Source: Metellina segmentata (Eukaryota > Arthropoda > Arachnida > Araneae > Tetragnathidae). From it: DNA of 64,000 nt. The stretch is from positions 122,792,486 through 122,856,485 of the forward strand of contig OX375879.1 of the NCBI GenBank assembly GCA_947359465.1. Direction: 5' to 3'. The notes beneath the pieces are model-generated. The model was not told the DNA's origin. It saw only the letters and a program-made list of their open reading frames with translations, and did no database searches. A program made the translations under genes and the position numbers. Positions 54,602 through 64,000 of the stretch are shown here, one piece after another. Positions within the stretch are counted from its first letter, which is position 1. Each line of letters opens with the position of its first letter.

Positions 54602-54892
54602 GCGTTTAGTTAGAAGAACACTGGATTAGCAACAGGAGGGATGCGAAACTCGTTCCAGCCAAAACCCGTCGGATATAGGGATGCTAGTGTTCGTTCAACC
54701 TGTTGTGTTCTCAAATGTCCTCAAGTTGACGTGACTCGGAAGTAGAGATCGGATTATCAACTCAAGTACTGACCTCGTCATCTGACTGTGGTCCAAAATG
54801 ACGCGGTATTGCCTTCACATTTTCCCATTCGAGCTTGATACCATCACCCGTAGCTCCAAAACGATTTTGATGCATCTTACAATCTACCTACT
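54602..54892 (+). repeat. SINE, type B head, diverged
   Basis: GCGTTTAGTTAGAAGAACAC, GATTAGCAACAGGAGGGATG, CTCGTTCCAGCC, TCAAATGTCCTCAAGTTGAC, ACCTCGTCATCTGACTGTGG, CCAAAATGACGCGGTATTGC, ending at CAATCTACCTAC. Only 75 bp separate it from the previous, oppositely oriented copy. Confidence 0.7.
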
Positions 54893-55406
54893 ATCAGTGA
54901 CATCACGTATTGGTGGAGTTTCATAGATATTTGACTTGTAAGGCGCTATTAAAAGTATGCGTGCTTCTCATTGTGCTGAGCCGAACGGAGACTCCTTATA
55001 TGTCTCTTTTCGTGTCTCAGTTTCTTACAGGAATATTGATTGACCCGATGCTTTTTCATTACGCTGAGTGGCTTATATCGATAGATTGCCTTTGGAAGCA
55101 CTCCCCGAAACTTAATAGGTAGAGAACGTTTACGGAGGATGTAACTATCATTTAGTTAAACAAAAACAGCACGAAAAACATCTCGAAATTGAAATGAACA
55201 GGAGGGGGTAATAAAATGGAGACCCTCTAATGATTCTTTTGATGGAAGTAATAAAAAATCCAGAATGTTTTAGATTATGTTACAGGCATGTTCAGTTTGT
55301 GTTATATAATGTCTTTACAAATGCAGGAAAATAATCATTTTATCAAAATAGCTTGAATAAACAATTCAAACACGGTAATGTTGCAATCAGCAATATTTGG
55401 TTTTAG
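54893..55406. other. No recognisable gene or element
   Basis: A 70-codon plus frame at 54910-55122 lacks recognisable features. Confidence 0.25.
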
Positions 55407-55738
55407 GTAATTTTGTAACTTTTAATTAACGTAGTTCTAGAACAGCACCACTACGGGCAAACGACGACGGTCCGGGATCAATTGCCTAATGGAAAAATCC
55501 GACGACAGCACCACGTCATTTTGAACCACGGTTTGATGACGAGGTAACACCTGAGCTGGCACCCCACTCTCCAAACTTCTACACTCACCCAACGTGAGGA
55601 CTTTCGACCACGACCGATTGAAGATGCATCAACCACCTTTACACCATACGCTTACAAACATCCACGCACTCACCCCGGATTCGATCCAGGAACTTTCCGA
55701 TCTAGAAGCTAACCTTAACCATCAGACCGGTTGGTCGG
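55407..55738 (-). repeat. Complete SINE, type A head, with target duplication
   Basis: 332 bp from GTAATTTTGTAACTTTTAAT to the head end GACCGGTTGGTCGG. It is flanked by TATTTGGTTTTAG (55394-55406) and TATTTGGTTCTTAG (55739-55752), a duplication with a single-base gap. This fixes both ends of the type A SINE: the 5' end is CCGACC and the 3' end is AAATTAC. Confidence 0.88.
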
Positions 55739-56003
55739 TATTTGGTTCTTAGTTTTTGGAGAGCATATATGTTGAACTCGCATGTGTTGGTAAAGGGATG
55801 AGAGACGTTCTTTACTATTAAATATGTTACAATGGATAGGGGGGAAAGTATTTATACACACTGGGGGTCATCGCTAGATGACACACTCGTCGTGCATGAC
55901 GGCTTGTCCCCACTATCGGAGTGTAGCGTCTCTCTGAGATCTGCCTCCATCGAAGTTCTGTCTCGTCATCCTGGCAATTGATAATTTCCTTGATCACAGA
56001 AAT

Positions 56004-56245
56004 GGTAATGGTAATTAATTAACGTCACACTGGAGCTACTATTTTGTATCCAACTCCAAGGGAAAGATCCAAGGACAACACCTAGTTTTAAAACACGGTA
56101 AGAGGAAGGTCGCCTGAGCTAACACCCCACTCCCCAAGGAGTGAGGATCTCAGTGAGGACATTGAGGCCACGATAGATTTACCACCAGCCCCTTTGTACA
56201 CGGCGGTCTTTGCTTGTATCCGAACTCGAAACTCTCCGATTGTGT
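56004..56245 (-). repeat. SINE, head truncated (type B)
   Basis: AATGGTAATGGTAATTAATT (tail), AACGTCACACTGGAGC, AAAGATCCAAGGACAACACC, CTGAGCTAACACCCCACTCC, GGCCACGATAGATTTACC and CCGAACTCGAAACTCTCCG. The outermost head bases are missing. Confidence 0.7.
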
Positions 56246-57578
56246 GTGTTCGTTACTCTTCGTGCCGAACTACCGTGGCCCTCCTGGAAATGACCAGTGT
56301 TCTTCGGATTCTTTGTAACAGATATCCACATCTATTTCATACGTGTTACGTAACGTATATACATATTGGCAAACGTATTATGTCTCTATACATTAAGAAT
56401 TGTGTGCATGAACTATCATATTTAAGCAAAGGAACTTCTGAGTCAGTCATTATTGTATTAATACAAATTAATCGAAGAGTTCAAAAAGTTTCAACTTTTT
56501 ATAATTTTCCTTTGAGACATAAAGTGAATAGCAAACTTACCTTGTAGGCTAACTTAACGCTGCATTAAAGAATATATTAAGTCAACTGTTTTATTTTGCC
56601 ATTTCGGAATTACAAGTTTAATTAAAATTTGGAAGCGAGCCTCCTTCTTAGTTTGAAGTAATTCAAACATAATAAAGAGTGTTTCATATGAAACTATAAA
56701 AGAGATTCTAACTGTTTTACAATGTTAGATCCTTTTAAAGAGTATTAAATAGCAGTTGACATCCACGATCCAAGTCGTAACTCTTAAAAAAGCAGCGCAC
56801 AATTAAAAAAACAGTGAATATAAGTAACTCCAATGTAGTAACTTTAAATTAAATTTCAGCAGTTGTTTTTCAAATGACGTTGTCTCTACATATGCTAATG
56901 GCGGTTTGACGTCATATGAAAGAGAGAATGTAATTGGTGGAATGAGCCGTTTTAAGCCATTTAAACACCAGAGGCAGTAAGTCAGAGTCAGGTGATGTCG
57001 CAGCCATTATAACCAAGCTCGTAATGAATTTATGCCCAGAGTTGTCTAAAGTGCAATTCTGGAATGGTGGAAAGAGGCGGCCCTTTCCCTCCCGCTGCAT
57101 AGTTGTGGCATTTGGGGGCGGGTGCTGAGCATTTTAAACACATTAAACTTAGGGTTTGGAGATGGTGGTGAAGATGTTTCTCGCACGGTGAGTGTTCAAA
57201 AATAAGGGAGCCTTGCCACAGGTTCAAAATACTTGCACGCAAGAATTCAAAGCAGTCTAAAATCACGGGTGGGCCAATTTGAAATCTACTGAAGAACTTA
57301 AAATTATATCTTTAAAATGCGCTATCGCTACCGCATCGAAAGGATGTTGGATACTATTATCTTGCGTGTAGAATTTGTGTAAATGATTTTTCAAGCTGAT
57401 CCACTACCCAAAACTGAAAGGCTTAAATTGACACTCAAAATCAAGCAAACATTTATTGTTGTTACTTGGAGCTATAATTATAATACACTTCTGAAATCAG
57501 GGTTATACTAGTTGAGTTTCAAGAAAACCGACAGGTACTTTTATCTTACTAGAAGAGCTTTACAAATACAAACGACAG
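56246..57578. other. No recognisable element
   Basis: 56880-57270 contains opposed and overlapping minus frames (57030-57266, 56912-57100) with no domain I can name. It has the look of an old interspersed repeat, but no second copy is in the window. Confidence 0.3.
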
Positions 57579-57857
57579 CAACGGTAGCCTGGTTGGAAAA
57601 GTAGCGGATTAGGAAGACAGTCGTATGTGTGGGGATAGTGCACGTTAAATCTATCATGGCTTCAAATGTCCCCATGTGGCCGCGATTTAAAAGTTTAGAG
57701 AGTAGGAAGCCAACTGAGGTGTTGACCCCGTCATCTGATCGTTATTCAAGATGAAGAGTTGTTGCCCTCGGATTTTCTCTTCGGGAATGATCCTGGACAT
57801 TCGTCAATAGCCCGCGCTGTGTTGCTTCAGTGCGACGTTAATTCAACTACCTACCAA
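57579..57857 (+). repeat. SINE, type B head
   Basis: ACGGTAGCCTGGTTGGAAAA, then a shortened head that lacks the B-box segment, GTGCACGTTAAATCTATCAT, CATCTGATCGTTATTCAAGA, TTCGTCAATAGCCCGCGCTG, ending TTAATTCAACTACCTACC. Confidence 0.75.
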
Positions 57858-58429
57858 AATCTAAACGCTAGCTTGTCCTTTTCGTATGACAAAGAAATAG
57901 CAATGTAATGTAATTGAATTTATTCGATTTAATTATGAAGACTCGATTACATCACTGCACTTCTGAATTTTGCATTTAATTTTATTCTCTCGTTCCATAC
58001 CAATGTATTCTACAAAAAAAAATGTCCTTTAAGCTCCAAACTATTTCTGAGTGAGAGTGGTAATGAAAAACATTTATCCAAGGTGAGAAACTCATACTCA
58101 TTCACATCTAGCCCATCCCTAAAATAGCGCAATGGAATCGTCCGATGACATGTGACAAGGGTGGGGCTGTATGTTCCATGTCCTCGATTGCGATCGTTCT
58201 TCCATCCTTCAGAAATCTTTATTACACCCATTTAAAACATTTTATTCGTTAAGACTATTTAATGCTTCATTGAAGTTGCTTATTTAGAGCTGCCTAATCA
58301 TTATTTGAGAATGAAAGTATACTAAACTCGCGTGAGATTGCCCAAACAATATTATTTGCAAACGAAAGAAACAATGAACCCAAAATAATGTTCTGATGAA
58401 TCTCGTGTAGTTAAATTTTTTGGGTAAAA
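57858..58429. other. No recognisable gene or element
   Basis: Short minus frames at 58010-58490 show no domain. Confidence 0.25.
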
Positions 58430-58800
58430 TTAATTCTTTAACCTTGTGAGGGTCACGAGATTTTGGAGAAGTGTTGTTATATCCACACACACTTAATGCC
58501 TAAAACCCCACAGAGTAACCGTGGATTTTTGCAACCTTTGGAAATATTATGCTGGCCCTTACCTTAGTATTGAATGTCTAGAAAGACTCACTTTTTCATT
58601 ATCTTGGAAGAGAATCATTTGGAAAGATCCAATTTTTCCAAAATAATTGATTTCCTTAGAATAAGGTCAAATAATAAGATATAGTTATAAACTCCTTTGG
58701 AAAGATTCAGTTGTTCATTTCCTTAGAATAGAATCCCCTTAAAAGAAACCATTGCTCACTTCCTTGGAATACAATCCTTTAGAATGATTGCTTTCTTTGT
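58430..58800. repeat. Minisatellite M locus 3 with its unique flank
   Basis: The flank TTAACCTTGTGAGGGTCACG with AGATTTTGG matches 51600-51690. Units follow: TTACCTTAGTATTGAATGTC, TATCTTGGAAGAGAATCATT, TGGAAAGATTCAGTTGTTCA, TTTCCTTAGAATAGAATCCC and CTTCCTTGGAATACAATCCT. Spacing is 44-50 bp. Confidence 0.6.
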
Positions 58801-59088
58801 AACTTCGTGCAACATGCGACAAAGGAATACCTTGAAACGTGAACTACGTTTGATAATTTCACTTGTTCTGTTAGAAGCTATTGGGATCTTCAAGCTTTAT
58901 TTTAATTTCAAGTATATAATTATACAAGTATACTCCAATCATGCTAATGTATTCCAAGTGAAAAATGAGCCCGTGGAAAAATATATATTTCTTCCATTTG
59001 AATGCAAATCAGTAAAATCTCGTAATGAATGTTGATTTCCATTACTTGACGTTGACAGTCTCGGGTTGCGCACAGCTCGACCCAAATG

Positions 59089-59656
59089 CACTACTCTACA
59101 ATAATGGACCGGACGCCAGCGGATTTGCATAAAATCCGACTATTTCTTTGGGGGTGTTTTGAGTGGTATGGCCTGAGATCTTTGCACGTTGTTCCTGGCC
59201 AATTGAACCCCGACACCTACACGAACTTTTTGGACAATCGGGTTCTTCCTATGCTCTGGTAATTTTATGGAATGGACGAATGTCACATCCAGGACGACAA
59301 CGCTCTGTGTCACATTGCAGCCTCTGTCAAGCAGTGGTATCGATATATGGATACAAAATGTCATCCCTGGCCTGATCAGAGTCCCGACCTAAACTCCACA
59401 GAACGTTTCTGGGGTGCGTTAGAGCGATGCTTAGGGATCAGGGAACCGCGTCTGAAATCTGCAGCTGAGCTGGTCACATTCTTGGAGCAGGAATGGACAC
59501 AAATACCCAAAGCTGTGTATAGAAACCTTGTTCAAAGTATGCTGAGAAGGATTGCTAGTGTAATTACAGCATATGGGGGATCACCCACCTATTAAAGCAT
59601 GTATTATTTCCCTTATACCATCATTCTGCTGTCCGGTCCGTTATTGTAAGGTAGTG
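59089..59656 (+). mobile_element. Tc1-like transposon, 5' half deleted
   Basis: Left end CACTACTCTACAATAATGGA with CCGGAC and right end GTCCGGTCCGTTATTGTAAG with GTAGTG. TA follows on the right (59657-59658) and TG stands on the left where TA is expected. Same family as 9391-9901. At 568 bp it lost the DNA-binding domain and the first catalytic aspartate. Confidence 0.8.
59272..59595 (+). pseudogene. Tc1-type DD34E transposase, C-terminal part, open frame
   Basis: This 107-codon frame reads MDECHIQDDNALCHIAAS with the second catalytic aspartate, WPDQSPDLNSTERFWGALER with the glutamate 35 residues later (34 between), then ELVTFLEQEWTQIPKAVYRN and LVQSMLRRIASVITAYGGSP to a normal stop. Upstream, 59150-59270 continues the protein (GCFEWYGL-like, VPGQLNPDTYTNFLDNRVLP) but meets a stop before the methionine. 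It is the best kept catalytic fragment in the window but lacks the N-terminal half, so it cannot be active. Confidence 0.85.
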
Positions 59657-59849
59657 TATGCACTCCACAACACTCTGCACACCAACCAACTTATTTTACC
59701 AACATTCTCATATGATAACATTCTCACATGAGATATTTGAAATTCCAGTTGAGAACACCTGCGGTTGCTCAAAAATAAGGAAATATATAAATCTGTCAAT
59801 GCTTGACAGCGTCGGAAAAATTCTCAGGTCCAAGATCTATTGTAGTCCT

Positions 59850-60125
59850 TACTCGTTCGAATCCAACCGAAGACCGTCATGGTTGCCAAATTATTGAGGG
59901 GAGATGGTACAGGTTGATTCTGTCATCTGCTCGATTGCTCTTGCTGAGACGTGGTGTGGAAGTTTGATTCCAGCTCAGGTGTTGACCTCATCCTCTGATC
60001 GTAATTCAAAATGAGGAGACGTCGTCGAGGATCTTTCTATTCTGGTTCGATCCCGGATCGTTGTGAACATTTTTATCTGACGACGGCCGTAGAGTTGCTC
60101 CAATAAACTCCTCGACTATCTATTG
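59850..60125 (+). repeat. SINE, type B head truncated
   Basis: CTCGTTCGAATCCAACCGAA (B-box), GACCGTCATGG, CAGCTCAGGTGTTGACCTCA, ATCGTAATTCAAAATGAGGA, GGTTCGATCCCGGATCGTTG, GAGTTGCTCCAATAAACTCC. The 3' part is interrupted by about 15 extra bases near 60066-60085. Confidence 0.65.
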
Positions 60126-60992
60126 AGAAAAATAGCTCCACGACATTCTTCAAAACGAATTAATATTGAAATAATTTAGACCAGTGTAAACAAATACGAG
60201 ATCTTTGCGCGCATGTTGTGCACCCCCGCGAAGTACAGTCCACGCTATACTTCACGTTTTACGGTTCACTCCCAGCACGAAATGTCAGCGAGCGTCGCAT
60301 CCTTTAATGACATTCGATATGCTCCCTGGACTCGGAACTCATCCGGGCACATGAGTGTAATTTGGGCTGGGCAGTGTGGCTGAAAGGCCATTTTTCTCCA
60401 ACTGCCATTCACCGCTGAACAAGATCTATGGCAGCGCGATGGGCCATAACTCACGTGGGCCAGTCTAAATTCTTCGTAAGAGCATATTAAAACCAATAGC
60501 GACGCGAGGGAAATGTTGGAAATCCACTTACCATCTTGGCATCATTTCGCAAATTGCTTCAATACGACGGTCTTGTTTTTTTGGCCGCGATCCATGGCTT
60601 TTTTTTTTCTCCTTTTCTTCATAAGAATTTTTTCCCCTCCCACATTACCAGGTGCCAGAAATATTTAAATAAATGGCACTCACCTCAGTGCAGATCCCTT
60701 TAACCTTTTCATATAATGTAGAATCTCTTTTTTTTACCCTCTTCTCTCTCTCTGTGTGTGTAAATCGAGCAGGAAGTCGAGTCGAGAACCGTTCTTCCCC
60801 GAGCAGCCGGGGGAGAGGACTAATGCACGCGACAACCATTCCACAAAGAAGTGCATTTATTTTTAAGTAATGAGCTCGCGTAACTCGAAATTTGGATGGA
60901 TGTGGATTCGATCTTTATCACCGCCCAGAGAGGGTCTACATCGAATTCAAAGGATCGATTCTGTGGACATGAAGAGCAGATTAAAGTGGAGG
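60126..60992. other. No recognisable gene or element
   Basis: GC-richer at 60200-60480 and 60770-60850. Two pyrimidine-rich runs (60600-60640, 60725-60760) resemble acceptor tracts, but no coding sequence that I recognise follows. Confidence 0.3.
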
Positions 60993-61362
60993 GTGGGTAG
61001 TTGAAGTATCGTCGCACTGGAGGTACACGACGGGGTATGAGCGACAGTCCGGAATCAATCCCGAAGAGAAAGATCCGATAATAACACGTGGTTCAAAATT
61101 ACGAAGTGTTGTCCTCGGATCTTTCCCTTAAGGGACTGATCCCGGACCGTCGTCAATAGCCCGTTGTGTTGCTCTAGTACGACGTTAACTAAAATTACCA
61201 ATTACCAATTACCGATAATAACACTTCGTCGTTTGGAACGACAGTCAGATGACGTTTTGAATCAAAGTCGGATGACGAGGTCAACGCCTGAACTGTTACC
61301 CCACACTAGAAACTTCCACACCATGACAACGTGAGGACATTTGAGTTCAGATTAAAGTGCAT
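60993..61362 (-). repeat. SINE split by an opposite-strand SINE
   Basis: 3' part 60993-61087 (GTGGGTAGTTGAAGTATCGT, CGCACTGGAG, CCGGAATCAATCCCG), remainder 61225-61362 (TCAGATGACG, GTCGGATGACGAGGTCAACG, CCTGAACTGTTACCCCAC, AACGTGAGGACATTTGAG). The head is absent. Between them sits 61088-61211 with a 13-bp duplication CCGATAATAACAC on both sides (61075-61087, 61212-61224). Confidence 0.8.
61088..61211 (+). repeat. 5'-truncated SINE nested in a SINE, perfect 13-bp duplication
   Basis: 124 bp: GTGGTTCAAAATTACGAAGT, GTTGTCCTCGGATCTTTCCC, TGATCCCGGACCGTCGTCAA, TTGCTCTAGTACGACGTTAA, ending in AAAATTACCAATTACCAATT and AC. The repeated AATTACC tail with target duplication shows the mode of 3'-end retroposition of this SINE and defines its 3' terminus. 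Confidence 0.9.
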
Positions 61363-62070
61363 AGGTATTTTAATTAAAGTGTATATAAACACTAGAAATC
61401 ACGAAAATTGACCAGAATATCAATATTTTTTTATTAATTCCAAATATTTTCCTACATTTTAGCTTTCAAACACGATGCCAAAATCTTGTAAACTTTCGAA
61501 ATAGTTTTTTAGTTACAAGAGTTTTTGTTAGATAGTGTCACTATATGAAACGCCATGTCTCCAAAACTTTAAACTCGATTTTTGAACTGCGTTTTTGCAA
61601 TAGGATGCTTTGTTCATAGCGCAATTACTCCCCAATAAATGCATCTATTATAAGTATTTTTGTTTCATTATGATGTATATAATACGATGGATGTTTTGAA
61701 TCTCAATCATAGTATTTAGACAAGGAATGGATTTTTAAACATTGAAATTCCTGAAAAATGTTGATTATTTCAGTCTTTTTTGTTTAAAATATAAACTATT
61801 TCTTCCAGCAACCTAATGAAAGTTCAAAACATGAAGAATAATATGAGGAATAATTTCCAACGAAAATCGTATTTCTGAACAAATTAGAATTTGTGATATC
61901 CCATTTCAAACATTCTAATTATCTTATGTCTTAGTTAGATAGTTAATTATTTGCACAATCTGATTTTTTTTCAGTTGATTGAACACAATTGATTTGAAGA
62001 ATATACCAAATACCTGTAGTAAAAAAATGGATTTTTAAAGTCAATATTAAAAATAATAGTGTGTATGTAC
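61363..62070. other. AT-rich DNA, nothing recognised
   Basis: No coding signal and no family match. Confidence 0.3.
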
Positions 62071-62367
62071 AATTTAATGTTGGGCAAGAGCAACAGAACG
62101 AGCCGTTGGTGAAGGTTCGGGATCAGCCCCGAAACGAAAGATCCGAAGATAACACCATGGAGTTGTGAACCACGGTCAGAGGGCAATCATAACCCGAGCT
62201 GGCACCCCACTCTCCAAACTTCCAAGACACGACTACACGAAGGAATTCTAGGTCACGACAGATTGAACGTGCATCAGCCTTCACTCACACCACGGACTTT
62301 ATTTAGAAAGAGTTTCTCGTCCGATTGTAATTTCGCGACTCTACCTAACGAGCTACAGAGGTCCCCA
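62071..62367 (-). repeat. SINE with a third head (type C)
   Basis: The body is standard on the minus strand (GGATCAGCCCCGAAACGAAA, GTGAACCACGGTCAGAGG, GAGCTGGCACCCCACTCTCC, AGATTGAACGTGCATCAGCC). Past it, instead of the A or B head, the plus-sense head reads GGGGACCTCTGTAGCTCGTT, AGGTAGAGTCGCG and AAATTACAATCGGACGAG. The segment TGTAGCTCGTTAGGTAGAG looks like the 5' part and A-box of a different tRNA. No B-box is clear. Confidence 0.7.
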
Positions 62368-62999
62368 TATCGAATCGAAACTTGATAACTGACTAATTTA
62401 AATAAGAGAATGATGCGTTACATTGAACCTCTTTGCTGGACACACGATAAAGTTCCCAAGGATGGTTACATTTCGTTTAATCAATTTCAACAAAAGGTTT
62501 CTCGTTAATTCAGTCTTACAAAACACGTTAAATTATATACTCTTTTGCCCATCTCACTGATTTTATCTGACATAAAATAAAGATGCGATTCACAACAAAG
62601 TAAATTCAGTTCTAACTGAATCATTGTGACGTATTTTTAGCTGACCTAGATTGTGAACCATTGCTCTAACGGCGAAACTAAAATTTTCTAAATAATTCTT
62701 CGAAATTGCTCTCAGCTGGTTCGATCATGCCCTATCGATTTTTGCTATTTTAAGTGACGTTTCCAATCTCCAAGTACAAGTTATTCGCACTGTGTCGGTG
62801 TCAATCGCAGTTGACATTTCTCTGTATCGCGTGATTGGTAGAGAGACCCAGCGAGTTGCTGCAGCGGGCCAACGGCCGCAGAGAACTCTCGGGAATTTCA
62901 ACGTACAGGATGACGTCTATTTCAAGTCAGTTCGCTTGATTCGTTTTCAATGAGAGGCTTATTCTGTCAATCTAAATGGAGGCGGAGACTTATTCTGGC
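62368..62999. other. No recognisable gene or element
   Basis: 62790-62960 is GC-richer. I see no domain or repeat match. Confidence 0.3.
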
Positions 63000-63180
63000 G
63001 TCATCATAGAAGGTGTAGAAGGAAAGAGCGCGCAATGGTAAACTTTTTATGTGCCCATAATCATTGAATTAAAAGTCGTAAGATAAGATACCAAATTGAC
63101 TACAAAATTCAATGTTTCACAGAGCAGTCACGTGACTACTAGTCGCAATGCTCAGTCTATTTATATTTCACGTCATTAGA
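63000..63180 (+). repeat. Dispersed repeat family E, copy 5
   Basis: AATGTTTCACAGAGCAGTCA with CGTGACTACTAGTCGCAATG matches copy 1 almost exactly over the core. The upstream part (GGCGTCATCATAGAAGG) is weaker. Confidence 0.5.
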
Positions 63181-64000
63181 CGTCACTTGGCATGTTTTTT
63201 TTTAAAATTCGATTTCAACATTTGACTAATAAAAATTCTAAGAAATAAATTCTTCATTGATATGTTTGAGAGCTCATTTACATCGCCAATTAGACTAAGC
63301 GCCAAATATCACCAAAATGGCGACACGACACTTAATGTAGCCCCGATATGTATCACTCAAGAGCATTAGAGTAGCGGAAGTAAAATATTCGCATTTCTTC
63401 AACTGTATTTCTAAATACTGAATATACAATTACAAAAAGTTTGCCATTTGATTTTGGTTTAGGAATATTAATTGGTAATGCATAGGGTGAAAAATCAACT
63501 CCCTTTATTGTGAACCGTTCTTAACTTTCCGATTTGACAGTCGATAGATATGTATTTTTTCTATGCAGTAATTTTGTTAAAATGATGCACTCCATTGTTC
63601 AGGTCGTTCAATTCTATCACCGATTTGGCACCAATTACGGTAACCCCTTTTCTGTCTAGTCTTAAACGTACATTTGTAGCAACCCTTGCGATCGGCGACA
63701 CATTTTTACTTGGCGACAAAACGTCCCCTACTATGCATCTTTACCAATTTTCTTTCCTTTATCAAATTCAACAACCACTACGAAACTGAAATTAAAAAAA
63801 TTGAAATCTCGTGTCGCTGGCTTCGCTAATATTCCGTTCCATGGACATGGCTGTCTTAGATAGGAAGCCAGACAAACATTTTCTAAAATTTAAAATTTCA
63901 ATCCAATATGCATGAATTATAAGACGCATTAAAATTTTATTCTTCGTAATTAGGTATCAGGAGCAGTCTCGTGTTAGTAGAGTGGATTATCGTTTTGTTC
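63181..64000. other. No recognisable gene or element
   Basis: AT-rich, with a CACCAAAATGGCGACACGAC segment near 63311 that may relate to family E. No coding signal. Confidence 0.3.

Noticed and set aside
56912..57266. Two overlapping minus frames that look like parts of a dispersed repeat product
   Set aside because: A vague resemblance only; no second copy in the window and no domain to name.
60720..60850. Possible acceptor site and exon after the pyrimidine run at 60725-60760
   Set aside because: The sequence after the AG does not read as any protein I recognise and is not the expected GFGFVTF continuation of the Musashi exon.

Overview
The window looks like intronic, repeat-packed DNA from an arthropod, more likely an insect than an arachnid, though I cannot settle which. 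The base composition is AT-rich, no open reading frame exceeds about 160 codons, and almost everything recognisable is a dead mobile element. The one piece of host coding sequence I can support is a single 82-bp internal exon at 48925-49006 (+). It encodes part of the first RNA-recognition motif of a Musashi/Rbp6-type RNA-binding protein, between a clean branch point, polypyrimidine tract and AG acceptor and a consensus GTAAGT donor. I found no neighbouring exon, so the rest of the window is best read as two very long introns of that gene.

The dominant repeat is a tRNA-derived SINE of about 240-340 bp with about 30 full or partial copies on both strands. All copies share one body and one 3' end, which runs into AATTACC-like repeats, but at least three unrelated tRNA-like 5' heads occur (here types A, B and C). 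Several copies have exact or near-exact target-site duplications and several are nested in other copies.

DNA transposons: Tc1-like elements at 4549-5093, 9391-9901, 14482-15677, 33387-34798, 37090-37833, 48012-48800 and 59089-59656; mariner-type relics at 10326-11074, 27540-28095, 29248-30102 and perhaps 46218-46660; a TTAA-flanked element at 2979-3866 inserted into a SINE, with an inverted relative near 22960-23897; and a 386-bp TA-flanked MITE at 40670-41055. All transposase reading frames are broken or partial.

Helitron-like elements are well represented. The clearest structure is 28694-33377: a plus-strand Helitron carrying a mariner element (29248-30102) and then a second Helitron of the same family (31109-33344, minus strand), inserted between A and T within 33 bp of the host copy's 3' end. 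Removing the inner copy restores the terminal sequence. The result is an inverted repeat with arms of about 1 kb. Other Helitron-type ends lie at 337, 20400, 38818 and 52041.

Other repeats include a family (F) with TTAACCCTCC-type inverted ends and internal CTCGTCAT units at six sites, an 18-unit ~39-bp minisatellite at 26301-27003 running into a 20-bp array, a dispersed ~45-bp minisatellite family at three loci, and a dispersed family (E) with a GTCACGTGAC core. Several GC-richer, repeat-poor stretches (about 5100-5850, 15900-18100, 41700-42360, 52900-53760) could hold regulatory sequence, but I cannot assign them a function.
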